A stretch of DNA of 64,000 nucleotides, from assembly GCA_027924585.1 (NCBI GenBank), contig BSBM01000199.1, positions 13,334,501 to 13,398,500 on the forward strand, given 5' to 3'. Source of the DNA: Larix kaempferi. Taxonomy: Eukaryota > Streptophyta > Pinopsida > Pinales > Pinaceae. The position numbers and the translations under genes were made by a program. How positions within the stretch are numbered: position 1 is the first letter of the stretch; every line of letters begins with the position of its first letter. Shown piece by piece: positions 1 to 11,236 of this stretch. The notes below the pieces were generated by a model. That model did no database searches and had not been told where the DNA came from. It saw only the letters and a list, made by a program, of their open reading frames with translations.

Positions 1-36
1 AAACCCTCAGGTGATAGACATATAGCTTGTGTCCCT

Positions 37-501
37 TTAGTGCTTCGAATGGAATGACCCCATCCACATATTTGTGGGGTACCCTGTTATGTATGAAGAG
101 CAATTCATTGCTTTTTCCCAAAGATATGGTGGAAGATCCCTTGCTTCAAGCAGACAAGTAGCAATTTCTTTCAATGACCTATTCTTCCTCTCAGCTACAC
201 CATTTTGTTGTGGTGTGTATGGGACATAATGTTGCATTTGGAGGCCCTCAGAAGCACAAAACTCTTGCAAATCCTCCTTGATGTAATCCCCTCCATTGTC
301 GGATCTGAGTGCTTTGATCTTCTTCCCAACAGTGTTCTCAACCAAGGCCTTGAAAACTTTGAAAGTATCGAATACCTCAGATTTATTCTTAAGAAAATAG
401 ATCCAACAAAACCTAGGGTAATCATCAATGAAGGTCCTAAGGTATCTAGATCCATTCATAGAAGTTGTGGGCATTGGTCCTGAGACATCACCATGTATCA
501 A
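37..501 (-). pseudogene. Copia integrase core, frameshifted
   Basis: The 154-residue frame matches the copia rve integrase core: HGDVSGPM, then FIDDYPRFCWIYFLK, RSDNGGDYI and [20 protein letters not shown]. The three acidic residues of the D,D-E triad are present in HGD, RSDNGG and NGVAER. The match fails after the SSYIT stretch. Beyond that point the continuing homology (PHKYVDGVIPFEAL-like) lies in another frame, so there is a frameshift near 80-100. Integrase would insert the cDNA into the host chromosome. This copy is broken, and the upstream homology between 501 and 682 is also out of frame. Confidence 0.88.
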
Positions 502-681
502 ATCAAGTGTGGAGGAAGCTCTATTTTCCTTCCCAACATCAAACTTTCACTCTGGATGCTTCCCTATCAAGCAGCCTTTGTAGATTCCTTGAGGGAACTT
601 TATGTCGGGCAATCCTTCAACCATTTCTTCCTTGTGCAACTGCTGCAAGTACTTGAAATTTTGATGGCCAAATATCTCATG

Positions 682-996
682 CTAGAGTCTACTAGTCTCA
701 TTGGCATGGGTCAAGAGAGCACTTTGATGTGAATATGGAAAAAAATAGGAGAACTCATATGCCTTTGAGGCATGGTTTGGAACACCTTTAGCTATTAGCT
801 TCCCAGATGAGATCTCTACAATCTCTACTGTGTCAGGTCCAAAAACAACTTTCTTCAGTGAACCTGTGTGTGTCATCTGATAAACAGATAACAAGTTTGT
901 TTCTAGAGAAGGCACATACAAAACATTGTTGAACTTTCCATGCTCCAGCTGTATTGTGCCCTTCCCTTCAGCAGAGATATGTGGATCATCTCCCAT
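682..996 (-). pseudogene. Copia GAG-pre-integrase domain
   Basis: The 104-residue frame has the linker typical of copia polyproteins between protease and integrase: GKGTIQLEHGKFNNVLYVPSLETNLLSVYQMTHTG, ending in a HANE motif. The usual following segment (LWHERFGHL) is not in frame, because a stop follows SRL. The domain lies in the expected position between the protease motif near 1070 and the integrase core at 37-501. It belongs to the decayed element and is not a host gene. Confidence 0.85.
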
Positions 997-1049
997 GTGA
1001 ATACTAGGACCATCAGTAAGATCTAGAGAAGAAAAAGATTCTATGGAGG

Positions 1050-1088
1050 AAACTATGTGGTTGGAGGCTCTAGAATCTATGAGGAAGG
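1050..1088 (-). other. Copia aspartic protease active-site motif, altered
   Basis: Reading the - strand gives AFLIDSRASNHIVSS. Functional copia proteases have DSGAS at this site. The Gly to Arg change in the flap-adjacent DSG triad should kill proteolysis. This is read directly from the sequence. The consequence is inferred from the pepsin-like aspartic protease family. Confidence 0.75.
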
Positions 1089-1236
1089 CTTATGATTGTG
1101 AGAATCCAGCCTTCAGTGCATGGCATCTCTCATGATCACCTGTCTCACTTCCAAAATCAGTCTTTCTTGCACCTTCTGGGAGGAAAATGTTGTGTTATTC
1201 AAGAAGTTTGGTCATTTGATCTATCTTCTTCTTCAT

Positions 1237-1278
1237 GCAGGAACTCTCTAGATAGTTTCATTTCTTGCAATAGGTACA
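1237..1278 (-). other. Gag CCHC zinc knuckle with internal stop
   Basis: The - strand reads C-T-Y-C-K-K-stop-N-Y-L-E-S-S-C. It keeps the Cys spacing of a retroviral-type CCHC knuckle. The codon at 1258-1260 is TGA, and the His position reads Tyr. It lies just after the gag frame at 1330-2055, as expected. Confidence 0.7.
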
Positions 1279-1329
1279 CTTGGTCTTCTCAAACCTCTTT
1301 TGCTTATCCTTCTTGGAGCTGGAGGCTCT

Positions 1330-2055
1330 TTATGATGGATTAGGCTTCTCCTTTGGCTTGGATTCAGATTGCTTCTTGTTCTTTCCCTTCTGCTTCCATT
1401 TAGTATTTTCACTTTTGGACTCTCTAGCCATAAGAGCCTGATTCTTGAAGGCTTTCATGGCTCTAATTTGAATCGGTTTGTCTTGTTCTTGGATTAGGGA
1501 TTCTGTGAATGCATCTAAAGCAGGCATTTTCCAATTGGGGATTGACAATCTCCCAGGGTGGAAGGTAGACACAAATACTGAAAATTTAGGGCCAAGCTTA
1601 CTCAGAATGGATAGCACCAGCTTCTCATCCTTCTTGTCAATTCCACATTGTTTGCATTGCATAACCAAGGACTTGAAATTTGAAAAGAACTGTTGTATGG
1701 TTTTGAAACTGCTGGGTTGAAGAGCAATTAATTCATTCTCCAAAACGTGACCTCTCAGCTCATATTGCTTACCAAAGAGAGTTTCAAGCTTCAGCCAGAC
1801 CTCCCTCAGGGTTTTCAATCCATCAAAATGGAAGAGTAAGTCTCTGGAGATGTGAATACACATAAAACCAAAAGCCTCATCTAACTTGTTCATGTACTTT
1901 TGTTTCTCAACATTTGCCTGAGGTTCGACCTCCTTGCCCATTGTGGCCCTGTACAGACTCTTGTTGCACAATACTATCTGCATATCTACCCTCCAATGCA
2001 GATAATTGAAGGGTGTCGGGATTCTTGGTGTCAAAGGAGCATTCAAATTCTCCAT
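1330..2055 (-). pseudogene. Copia gag (UBN2-type), truncated by a stop
   Basis: The 241-residue frame starts MENLNAPLTPRIPTPFNYLHWRVDMQ. It contains the gag_pre/UBN2 pattern: a W near residue 22, LREVWLKLETLFG, and an LP-SF-TIQQFFSNFKSLVMQC helical stretch. The C-terminal 45 residues are lysine-rich, as in nucleocapsid linkers. A TAA stop near 1330 cuts it off before its zinc knuckle, which continues in frame at 1237-1278. The start lies about 100 bp inside the PBS, a normal leader distance. The product would form the virus-like particle. Confidence 0.87.
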
Positions 2056-2154
2056 CTGTAGCTACTAGAGCAGATGCAAACTGCTACTGCTGCACTGAAA
2101 ACTTCTCAAAATCCTGTAGAAAAATCTCAAAACGAAGATAAAACCAACTCCGTT

Positions 2155-2168
2155 GAGCTCTGATACCA
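2155..2168 (-). other. Primer binding site (initiator Met tRNA type)
   Basis: The - strand reads TGGTATCAGAGCTC, which matches the 3' end complement of plant initiator tRNA-Met used by most plant copia elements. It directly abuts the LTR end at 2169 and fixes the orientation of the element. Confidence 0.85.
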
Positions 2169-2400
2169 TGTGAAATTCTATAACACAATAGATCATTGAG
2201 CCTAGGAAAATATCACAACGAAAGAATTAGCAAGGAAGAATAATTGCAATGAAATATAGCAAGAATTGAGCAGTAACATCAAACATGCAAAGAAACTCAG
2301 ATGTGCATCAAAACTGATGTAATATTTCATTAATTACCATAGTCAAAGAATATGTTAAAATAGAGATAATTCCATTATCCAGGAGGAATTCAAATCCATG
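2169..2400 (-). repeat. 5' LTR of the copia element, outer end not resolved
   Basis: The sequence next to the PBS begins TGTGAAATTCTA on the + strand, which gives the CA-3' end of an LTR on the - strand. The far end (a TG on the - strand) could not be placed. The matching LTR lies outside the window, so the given end is only a conservative minimum. Confidence 0.55.
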
Positions 2401-3365
2401 TCAGTATAGCATAGGAATTGTCCCCACTACAGTGCTCCAATGGTGTCAAACTCAACGGAATGTCAGTGAACTGAAGCTACTCTTAGTTAATTGATCATGA
2501 AGGGCACATCAGTGAGTTTATCATGCAAATCAGGCTATAGAGGACACATTAGTTGACAATCAGTGGCAATCGGAGCTCAAACCCCCCACTACAGTCATGA
2601 ACTCAGGTGGACTGAACTAGATCACTGAGTTAGCTCCTAAAATGTAGGGAACTAACTATGCATGGCCTAAATTCATGCATGCATGCATGCATGGCCTAAA
2701 TTCATGCATGGAGGGTGCATCAAGTGGCTAATGAGGTCTAGATGACAACTGAACACCACTAGGGGGTCAATAACATCATCCAATACTAGGAAAAGGGAAA
2801 TAATACTTAGGTGGAAAAAGGTTGGAGTATTAATTATCCTAACAATTCCATGGTCACATATTCATTGATAAAGAAACCAAATTTGTTCAATAGATCCAAC
2901 ACATCCAACAACAATTTCATGATATTTGACAGGAAACCAATGCCAAGTACAAATAGTGTAACAATGAGCAATGGGTTCCATACAAGTTTTAGGTAGGATA
3001 TAAGGTATGGTTACATTTGTAAAAATAAAATCTTAGATGAACCCGTTGATTTTCCACCCACTATAATATGGACCTTAGACCATCACCAGGGCTATGGGTG
3101 AAATTTATTTTGAATTAAGTATAACTCATTTCATTGGCTTGCAGTTTGTATTTAATGTATAGTTTCTTTAACCATAAGTTTTACACCTCTCTTGGACACT
3201 TTAGAGATGTCCAAGCACTTGAACCCTATAGAAATAAATCATAACTACATTGAGCATGCGAAAGTTGATTGGATATGGACACCAAGATGAAGGGAACCTA
3301 CTAGTAGAGCATCCAACTCTATTGAGTTGTCAAAAGAAGGCAACTCCTTCACAAGGGCAAGTGGC
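2401..3365. other. Unannotated spacer
   Basis: No coding homology is visible. It may contain the rest of the copia LTR. At 2674-2691 there is a short run of CATG/GCAT units, and the phrase ATGGCCTAAATTCATGCATG occurs twice (near 2660 and 2690). The 61-residue frame near 2811 has no recognisable features. Confidence 0.5.
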
Positions 3366-4399
3366 TCACTAGGAGTTAACTTTAGTAGATGTTCCCCATC
3401 TGATGAAGGATCATGACATAATAGGGACCATTGCTTCATAAGGGGGGACGACTAATTTTAGGTGGATACCAGTGGCCAACCACCTATTTGACTAATTTAG
3501 AATGGTTCCACATCTTGGCAATTCTACTACAAATTTTCATGTACCAAACTTCTAATGCATTTTTTGAGCATTTCCATTTTTTTTCCAAATGACATAGGCC
3601 ATGAAATATTTGACTGTGTGTCTTTCCAAACACATAGGGCATATATAAGCTCTGTAATGGCCCATAAAACACACTAAACATAATTTCTATGCAAAAATTG
3701 TAACCGCGGTATCACCTGGCTTCTTGAGGGCATGCATTATTTTTTGGCACGTCATTTTTTAGGGTTAGTGTTTTGGATCTTTAGGGATATTTCATATTAA
3801 GAGATCATACTTTTTGTTAGAGTGCAATTATGGCCTCCTATAATGATTTTATATAAGCTACCACCATTCTAACTAGTCTTGTTTTCCATTTCATTATTAA
3901 AAAAGTTTAGGTTCATGCTATATGCAATATCTCTATGTATGCTTCCACTTGTATTTCTTCCTTCATTTTGTTCACTAAATAATCTAAATCAACCATATTC
4001 AATTTTTTTTATTTAAATATTGAAGTTAATATTAATATATTTTAATTTATTATTCCAACTCTCACCTACATATAACTATTTAATTAATTAATTGGGAAAT
4101 GGCTGCCATGAGGAAAATCCTAAATTCCCTTCACTCATATTTCCTTTTCTAATGGCCCAAAGGAGTTGGATCCATTGGTGAAGAGCAAGGAGTTTTTTGT
4201 CGGTGGGAAAGGTTCAATTCTTGTGAGGGCCTAGCTTGAAGCCATAGGGTCACCTTAAGGTAGTGGTGGTTGCACCCAGAGAGGTCCTTCAAAATTTTGG
4301 GCAAGACCCAAAAAAGTTGAATCCATTGGTGAAGAGCGAGGAGTTTTTCACTGGTGGGAAAGGTTCATTTCCCATGAGGACCTAGTCTAAAGCCATGGG

Positions 4400-4963
4400 G
4401 TCACTTGAGGTAATATGCAAAATCTAATATAAATATGTTTCAATATCAACAAGAGAGCTGTGGCTATTGAGGAGACAAGAAAAAAAGTTCGAGAGCGGGT
4501 CATGTCCATCCAAAATGCCCCATATCTCATAATTATGGATGGTAAAATTTAGGTCTCCTCCAATGATAAGGTTTGGGAGGGATATCAAAGGTGAAGAAAG
4601 TAGCGCTTCCTAAAAAGATATCCAGCCATGGGATGGTGTGCAGATATTTAGAAAATCCAAAGAGCAATTTAGAGTTATGGAGTAAAATGAAACTAGTATG
4701 TAGTGATGATGGCTTATCGAGGTGTTTAGTATGAAGGATTTATCCCATCCCATCGCCAACCCTCCAAAATTTCTGCTCACATCCATCATTATAAAAGTCA
4801 AGTATGGAAAAAGCTTCTTGAATATTTTATGTGCAGTGTCCTCCAGGCACATTATCTCTTATATGAACATAATCGAAGGGTGGATCTTGTTCAAGAGTCT
4901 CTCTAGGGATGGTTGCTTCGAGGCAAACCCCATGACTCTTATGTTGTGGGATAACAATATCAT
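4400..4963 (-). pseudogene. LINE ORF2 endonuclease remnant (copy A)
   Basis: From the ATG at 4963 the - strand reads MILLSHNIRVMGFASKQ, then after a stop MCLEDTAHK to RNFGGLAMGW. After another stop it reads NLIIGGDLNFTI, EIWG and LVDI. This is the order of the apurinic-type (EEP) endonuclease domain at the start of plant L1 ORF2. The Q-E-T region that supplies the catalytic Glu reads stop-EIM. Reverse transcriptase does not follow: homology ends near 4400. It is the 3'-truncated remainder of a LINE whose ORF1 is at 5349-6581. Confidence 0.75.
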
Positions 4964-5348
4964 TTTTTAACCCCTTTCTCTACTAAGGACCCCATAGATT
5001 GTTTGTTGTTTTCCTATTAGAAATTCTTTCTCTGCAATATTGTTGATAGCATGACTGAGATAAGATCTCCTCGAGTGAATTGTCAATGTAGAGAGAGAAA
5101 GGTGGTGCTTAATATTCTTGAATGACTAGGTTTGAATTTTGATTGGGATCTAAATAGGTATTGTTTCCTGGAGTTTGGCGAAGATATAACACTTGATGAT
5201 GTGTTCCTTTTGTGTTCTGTCGATGGTATGAAATCCTCATAATTGAAAAGATTTATGCTAGCAGATGAGATGGATGATATTGGAGAGGAGATCGGGTATC
5301 CTTCATCTATTCCAAACATACCGTCTTAGGAGGAGGATGGTGCTTAGG

Positions 5349-5510
5349 CTAAGCAGTTAAGAGTATGACCTCCAATTCTTTGAGTCGAGCCAGGAGTTGT
5401 GCATTAACCTTTACTACTTCATTATCAATTTTAGTGTGGGCATCCTTTAGGACATCGTGCTCTGCTTCAATGTCTGATAGTTTTCTTTGCCCCTTTTGTT
5501 CTTGCCCCAT
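5349..5510 (-). pseudogene. 53-residue coiled-coil-like frame, probable LINE ORF1 tail (copy A)
   Basis: The frame starts MGQEQKGQRK and ends LLARLKELEVILLTA. It is charged and leucine-rich, likely helical. It lies in the same frame as the upstream DUF4283/zinc-knuckle frame, separated only by TAG codons, so it is most simply the C-terminal part of the same ORF1. Copy B has the same frame with the same length at 19332-19493. It is too short for the long-ORF list. Confidence 0.5.
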
Positions 5511-5594
5511 ATACTAGGCCCCAAAATTTGAAGGGCTCATCACAGATTGTGTGCCAACGACTTCTTCAGATGGTTTTCCAAAAGGGATATTGAT

Positions 5595-6581
5595 CTAGAG
5601 GTAACCATGTGATTTACAATTGTTGCACTTGAAGGGAACGTTCTTGTATTCCAAGGATTGCATATAGTAGTGATCGCCTGCCTTGAGCATGATCACATAT
5701 TGGAGTCCTTGAGAAATGTCCATTTTAGCACAGATTGTTGCTACTAAAGTTTTTGATTTGTTTTTTGTTTCCAAGGCAACTTTAAGAAATTTCCCCAATG
5801 CATCACTGATGATTTTGAATGTGCGGCTTTCCCAAAATATGACGGGGAGGCATGTCATTTTAACACATAGAGAAAGGGTGTGTATGCGCTCTCTAATGGG
5901 GTTGAAACTGCCATGCCAATGGAAAAGAGCGAGAGTCGAGTTTCCCCAAAACCAAGGATTATCCATTGTTATTCTTTCATGATCTTCTGCAGAGTGGAAA
6001 ACAAATGTGATGTAGCCATGTGCACCTGTGTGAGTGAGAGGGACATATCCAAGAATATGCTCCCAAGTCCAAGAGGTCCATTTCTTTACGACTTCCTTGG
6101 TGAAATGATGAGCATGGAACCTTCCTATGAGAGTCCTTTCAGTGTATAGGATCACCTTCTCCTAGAAAAGGGTCAGGTATATTATTACTTTCATTTCGCT
6201 CATGTAACGTTTAATGCACCTGGGTCGACACTTGTGAGGTTGCTTTCCTTGTACCATGCGAGAGGGGTCCGCAAATGGGAGGGGATAAATGTGGATTAGG
6301 TTGGATGACAACGGATTTGAAGACGAAGGATGGATAGCAGGGGAATGGGGGGTGACTTGTTTAATTGGGGACAATGTGTCAGGAAGGAAAGTAAAGGAAT
6401 GAGTATGTGGAACACTGCGAGGCAATGAATTGTGCTCCATGGAAGCACAAGATGCCATGACAACCTGAGTGTCTGAGCCATGCTGAGTGGGAGAGGTGGG
6501 ATGATGAGTCGTACCTAATAGTTGATTGTCAAGGCATGGAACCTTAGGTCGTCTGTATTTCTTTTCTATATGCTCATTCAT
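5595..6581 (-). pseudogene. LINE ORF1 (DUF4283 plus half zinc knuckle), copy A, split
   Basis: Two adjoining frames, 6162-6581 and 5595-6155, together equal the single 307-residue frame of copy B. They are separated here by a stop just after IIYLTLF. The second part has the DUF4283 layout: GYITFVFHSAEDHERITMDNPWFWG, TLALFHWHGSFNP, then the L-CVKM-C-PVIFWE strand and a helix. It ends in PFKCNNCKSHGYL, the first half of a CCHC knuckle, followed by TAG. ORF1 proteins of plant L1 bind the element RNA. This one is degenerate. Confidence 0.75.
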
Positions 6582-6600
6582 TGCAAAGCTTGAATGTCCT

Positions 6601-6602
<2 letters not shown>

Positions 6603-6643
<41 letters not shown>
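6603..6643. repeat. (TA)n microsatellite
   Basis: An uninterrupted TA run of about 40 bp sits at the 5' side of the LINE ORF1 remnant. The equivalent place in copy B holds four TA runs and a complete LINE insertion. Confidence 0.95.
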
Positions 6644-6646
<3 letters not shown>

Positions 6647-9458
6647 CTTTTGATTTTCCTTTTTTGTTAACTTTTTCACCTTAAATGATATTTTCTTTGT
6701 CAATAACTAAATAACTATACGAATGAAATTTATATTTGTTTTTGGCAATTAATGCCTATTTTTGTCAATGCTTGAAATAGATGGATTTTGTATTTCTTTT
6801 TCACTCTTAATGCTTATCTTTTGTATTTATCATAATCATTGTGATATATATTATTTGGTTCTTGGAGGTTATGTTCTCATTTTTGTTTGTAATGCTTTTA
6901 TATGATATGTTGTTTTTTATGTTGTTATAATCGAAAAAAACAAGATAATATGAGACATAATTGTTATTTTGTTGAAGGGTTAGTCCACCTTAGTTCAACC
7001 TTTTGTTGAACTATGTGTTTATAAGGTTCTCGGACATAAATTTTTGTATTATGATTCAAAGAATGATAATATTCAAGACCGACCAAATTGTACTAGAATC
7101 GTTCTTCTTTGAAATATAGGTCAAATATTTCTTTTGTTCATATTGATGTTGAAAAGTTGGTTGGTTAAATTATAAACTCTTGTGATTAGGATGTTGATAA
7201 GGTATCCTTGTATCTTGTGTTTTGTTTTTGGGACATTCATCTCATGTTAGTTTATTGGTTGACAACTTTCCAACATAAATGTCATTCTAATTTATGATAT
7301 TGATTAGATTTGCATTGGCTTCTTTCTCCATAATTTATATTTTTACGTTTGTTGACTTCTCTACTTCAAATTGGTCGATTATTATTTTTTAATTAATCAT
7401 TAATTTAATGTTGGTAACTTGTTCTAACTTTTTTTGTTGTGACTTCTTTTTATTCTTTAACTTCTTGATTTATACCATCAAACTTTGATTTATTTTTCTT
7501 AAAATCTTTAATTTTGTTGTGATACTTGATCATTTTATTCATATCTAACTACCTCACATTTTAAAAGTTCATCCTGGCATTTTGTAACTTGTTTGTTAAA
7601 ACTTCACATCAATTTTGAAAGCATTTTTTACAAATTTTGATAATGAAAAAAGTAACCAATGACCATGGATGACACACCATGGAAGAGTATGAGCCTAGTC
7701 ATGAACTTTGCCCCCACTAAAAGTTTACTAAACCCTTAACTGATAGTGATGATTTTACCCCTGATTTTGCAGATTGCTTTGCCGATCTGACTGACATTGA
7801 AGAACCTTGTGGTGTTTCCCATTATCATTGTGATATATATTATTTGGTTCTTGTAGTGCAAGTCAATTGTTTTTCTTTTCTTATACCACATGACAATGGA
7901 GGAAACTCCAATGTTTGCATTCTTTTCGTAAATACCAATGTAAATTTATATATATTATTTTCTCTTCGATTGTACAAAGATTTTTTGGATTTCTTGTTGC
8001 AGTGTTAGTTTCTTTCATTTTCGTTTTATAATTCATCTAAATTTATATATATTATTTTATTTTATTTTTATTGAAGATGTGCAAGTTCTTTTTAAGCATA
8101 TTTTATGTGAGAGTCATCACCTTTTTTACTATTTCACCATCAACGAAAATGGTTATGACAACGAAAGTTCATAGTGACTTTGATTTTTTTTACTTTTAAG
8201 TTTTTTAATATATAAAATTTATATTTTATATGAGTAGTAAATATTATCTAAATTGTAAATTATAAAGAGTTTAAGATTAATTGGTAATCAAATATTAAGA
8301 TAATACTAGGTTTAGATAAACTTTTATAAAATGAGTCGTCAAAAGCTAGATTATACCATTAACTATAAAACAACATTAAAAATGTTGAAAGCTTTGATAT
8401 CAATATAATAAACAATAATTCATATACACTAAAATATCCAACACATAATTGAAAATTATAAAAGATAATAGTTATATAATTGATGAATATGTGATATAAT
8501 TGATATAATGAGCCTTGCAATGGTATGTGACTAGTTATAAAGTTGAAGAGTTGTGTTTCTTAGTTTTGTTATGTTTTTAACTTTATTATTGCAATATTTT
8601 ATCTTCATGAAACCACATTGAAGAAACTCTCGCAAAGTTCTTTGTTACACATAGTGAAATTAGTGCAAGAGGCCAATGGCAATGTATCTGAATATATTCG
8701 ATACATGATTGATTATTTGATTGATAAGATCATACACTTTAGTCTTTTTTGGTGATGTCATAATGGTTGAGATTGGGAAGTTGATTTTGGGTGGAGAAGC
8801 CTTTTTGAATGAGATCAGTTGGGAAGTGATGTGTGTTATATTTTCTCGCACTTTCATGGACAACTTGATGTTGTAATCGTTCTTTTATCAGTGCCTCAAA
8901 TCACTATTGATAAAATATAAATGTTAAATTGGAATACACAGTTAGTTAGATGAATTTATCTTCTCCCATCCCTAGCTATAAGATTCACACATTGACAAAT
9001 TATTGTTTTTGACAAAATGTTTACTTTCACTATTAATGTAAACAATAAATGTAAACGGTCATTTTATTAAAAAAAAATGGCGTTGTAATTACAATTGGCA
9101 AAAATATTAACAAAAGCCAAAATTGGGTGGGTTACAAACCAAATTTCCCTGAACACCAAACTCAACCCCTTGGGTATAACATAGTAGCATACAAAATCTA
9201 TAACTATAACTAAACACAACCGTAGAAAACCCTTAGTAAAAAAACATAAGTATGCCATCAAACAATGGTTACGAAGAGACTAACATTGAATGACAATTTG
9301 CATGGTTACTAGGAGTTGGCCCACATCTATCAACATCAAGCTCATGATTAACCGTTGTAGGTTCCCAACCATCATTACAATGGCAAGATCCTCATTTAAT
9401 AATAGAAGTGGTGAGTGTAAGTGTGGGAAACTAATAATTTAACTATGTAGGTAAAGGG
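6644..9458. other. AT-rich right arm of repeat A
   Basis: About 2.8 kb without coding homology. It aligns with 26949-30088 except for the MITE. A stretch at 7670-8020 has a 122-residue frame in copy B but is broken here by small indels, which argues against a protein. Runs of T and short TA repeats are frequent. Confidence 0.6.
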
Positions 9459-9985
9459 GTGTTGAGCAAGGTTGTCATTGATGACAACACATTAATGACA
9501 AAGCAATAATGAAGTTGATGACATGGCAAGAAGGACAAGCCATTAACGACAAAGGAGTAACAAGGTTGATGGCATGGCAAGAAGGATAAGCCATTAATGA
9601 CAAAGAAGTAACAAGGTTGATGATGTCTTGAATCCCACACACTTGGTGGTTTGATTGATCTTTTGCCCAAAAGCTAATTGAAGGAACTTAGACAAATGCC
9701 CGGATGAAGATGCCCACAAAACATGTGATGAATATGCCCGCATGAAGATGCCCACAAAACATGTGATGAAGATGCCCACAGGCCCTTAGGCATTATGCTC
9801 GCCACTTGGAAGGAAAATGCCCACATTTGGGTCAAGAAAAATGCCCGCCAACTATAGTTGAAATGCTCACAGCATGAAGGAAAAGATGCCCGCAGGCCTA
9901 CTGAAATATGCCCGCAATATGCTAAAGAAATTTAGGTGTCACTAGGAGTTAACTTTAGTAGATGAAAGATGCTCATAGGCCTATG
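9459..9985. repeat. Minisatellite spacer between the two large repeats
   Basis: Three units of a 51-bp repeat start at about 9514, 9565 and 9616 (GTTGATG...CATGGCAAGAAGG). Then two units of a 38-bp repeat start at 9704 and 9742 (ATGAAGATGCCCACAAAACA), and scattered ATGCCCGC-like words continue to about 9920. The 27-bp phrase TGTCACTAGGAGTTAACTTT and following bases occurs at about 9937 and again at 9984, where repeat B begins. A 75-residue - strand frame here is only the translated minisatellite. Confidence 0.75.
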
Positions 9986-10475
9986 TCACTAGGAGTTAAC
10001 TTTAGTAGATGTTCCCCATCTGATGAAGGATCTTGACATAATAGGGACCATTGCTTCCTAAGGGGGGACAACTAATTTTAGGTGGATACCAATGGCCACC
10101 CACCTATTCCACTAACTTAGAATGGTTCCACATATTGGCAATTCTACTACAAATTTTCATGTACCAAACTTCCAATGCATTTTTTGAGCATTTCCATTTT
10201 TTTCCAAATGGCATAGGCCGTGAAATCTTTGACTACGTGTCTTGCCAAACACATAGGGCATATATAAGCTTTGTAATTGCCCATAAAACACACTAAACAT
10301 AATTTCTATGCAAAAATTGTAACCACGGTATCACCTGGCTTCCTGAGGGCGTGCATTTTTTTGCCACGTCATTTTTTAGGGTTAGTGTTTTGGATCTTTA
10401 GGAATTTTTCATATTAAGAGATCATAATTTTTGTTAGAGTGAAATTCTGGCCTCCTATAATGATTTTATATAAGC

Positions 10476-10490
10476 TACCACCATTATAAC
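10476..10490. repeat. Target-site duplication, left copy
   Basis: TACCACCATTATAAC lies at the left border of the intact LINE. The right border has TACCACCATTCTAAC at 17844-17858. The two differ at one base. The empty site in repeat A near 3865 has the C version once. Confidence 0.88.
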
Positions 10491-11236
10491 TTTTTTCCAT
10501 GGAAAAATTCGTAATTTTATTTCAATAGATTGAAAAAAATTACATTCTGCACATGTAATAGAATCATAGTGATCCCTACATTGTCACATATTTCTGTTCA
10601 AGTATCTTACAGGTCTAATAGACCCAAACAATCTCAGAGTAATTGCTGTCCATAACAGCACACCAATAGCCAGTTACATAACAGTAGTAACTACAAAATG
10701 TATACTCAGTCTAATCTGCCCTATAGAAACAGAACAGATGTATATGCTCCATCACAGTTCCTTCAAAGCCAAATAGTCCAAAGTAATATCACCATACTTA
10801 TGATCAGAATGAGAAATTAAAACGCAGCTAATGATTTAGCACCATCCACGTTTAATGTAGTTTCCTGATAAGGCACAGCAGGGGCTGCCTCCTCTGCTGC
10901 AATCGATTCCCTTTAACAATCTGATAGCTGTAGACTCCATTGCAGATATGTCCATGAAAGGTATGCCCGCTAGTTCAGCAATTCCTGTGCTTCATCTTGA
11001 CACAGCCCTCGAATGGTTCAGGTCCAATTTGCCATCCAAAAACATGAAAACAATGAATGAATCTGCCAGGTCTCTCATGAGCTACCGCTGCACAATAAAA
11101 GTATCATTTTTGTAACAACAATTCTCCCACAGCATCTGTAATATGCACTTGTGAATGCCCAATACCTCTCTTAGGCATCTGTCCCAATGCTTGCCTAAGT
11201 AACCAAATCTGTAGTGAAAGGAACCAATCAAACGCC
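10491..11236 (-). other. 3' UTR and short A tail of the intact LINE
   Basis: About 746 bp after the ORF2 stop, without coding homology. Its 3' end on the - strand contains AATAAAA-like sequence and finishes in the palindrome TTTTTCCATGGAAAAA, with a final run of six A at the target junction. The tail is short for an L1. The ORF that overlaps ORF2 at 11104-11394 is in a different frame and is not supported. Confidence 0.7.

Larger units (their letters stand above)
1..2168 (-). mobile_element. Ty1/copia LTR retrotransposon, 5' half, decayed
   Basis: On the - strand the order is PBS, gag, zinc knuckle, protease, GAG-pre-integrase and integrase, which is the copia gene order. The element runs off the left edge before reverse transcriptase. 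It carries an in-frame stop in the zinc knuckle, a changed protease motif and a frameshift near the end of the visible integrase, so it cannot be autonomous. The following entries give its parts. The right boundary is the LTR that begins at 2169. Confidence 0.9.
3366..9458. repeat. Large direct repeat, copy A (about 6.1 kb, uninterrupted)
   Basis: Starting at TCACTAGGAGTTAAC and ending at GTAGGTAAAGGGG, this block matches 9986-30088 colinearly once three insertions in the latter are removed. Similarity stops abruptly at both ends. The left third carries LINE remnants on the - strand (endonuclease near 4400-4963, ORF1 at 5349-6581), then a TA repeat, then about 2.8 kb of AT-rich DNA without recognisable genes. 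It could be a segmental duplication or two copies of a mobile element. No clear terminal inverted repeats or target duplications were found. Confidence 0.85.

Noticed and set aside
195-732. Several overlapping frames opposite and beside the copia integrase
   Set aside because: They are shadows of the integrase frame on the - strand and have no family features of their own.
7670-8020. 122-residue frame of repeat B (27999-28367) and its counterpart in repeat A
   Set aside because: The counterpart in copy A is broken by small indels and no domain is visible, so it behaves as non-coding DNA.
3366-9458. CACTA transposon or Helitron ends at the border of the large repeat (TCACTAGGAG)
   Set aside because: The right end (TAAAGGGG) has neither an inverted TAGTG nor a CTRR end with a hairpin, and no target features were found.
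9443-9670. 75-residue frame with three similar segments
   Set aside because: It is the translation of the 51-bp minisatellite. The repeat of the protein is the repeat of the DNA.
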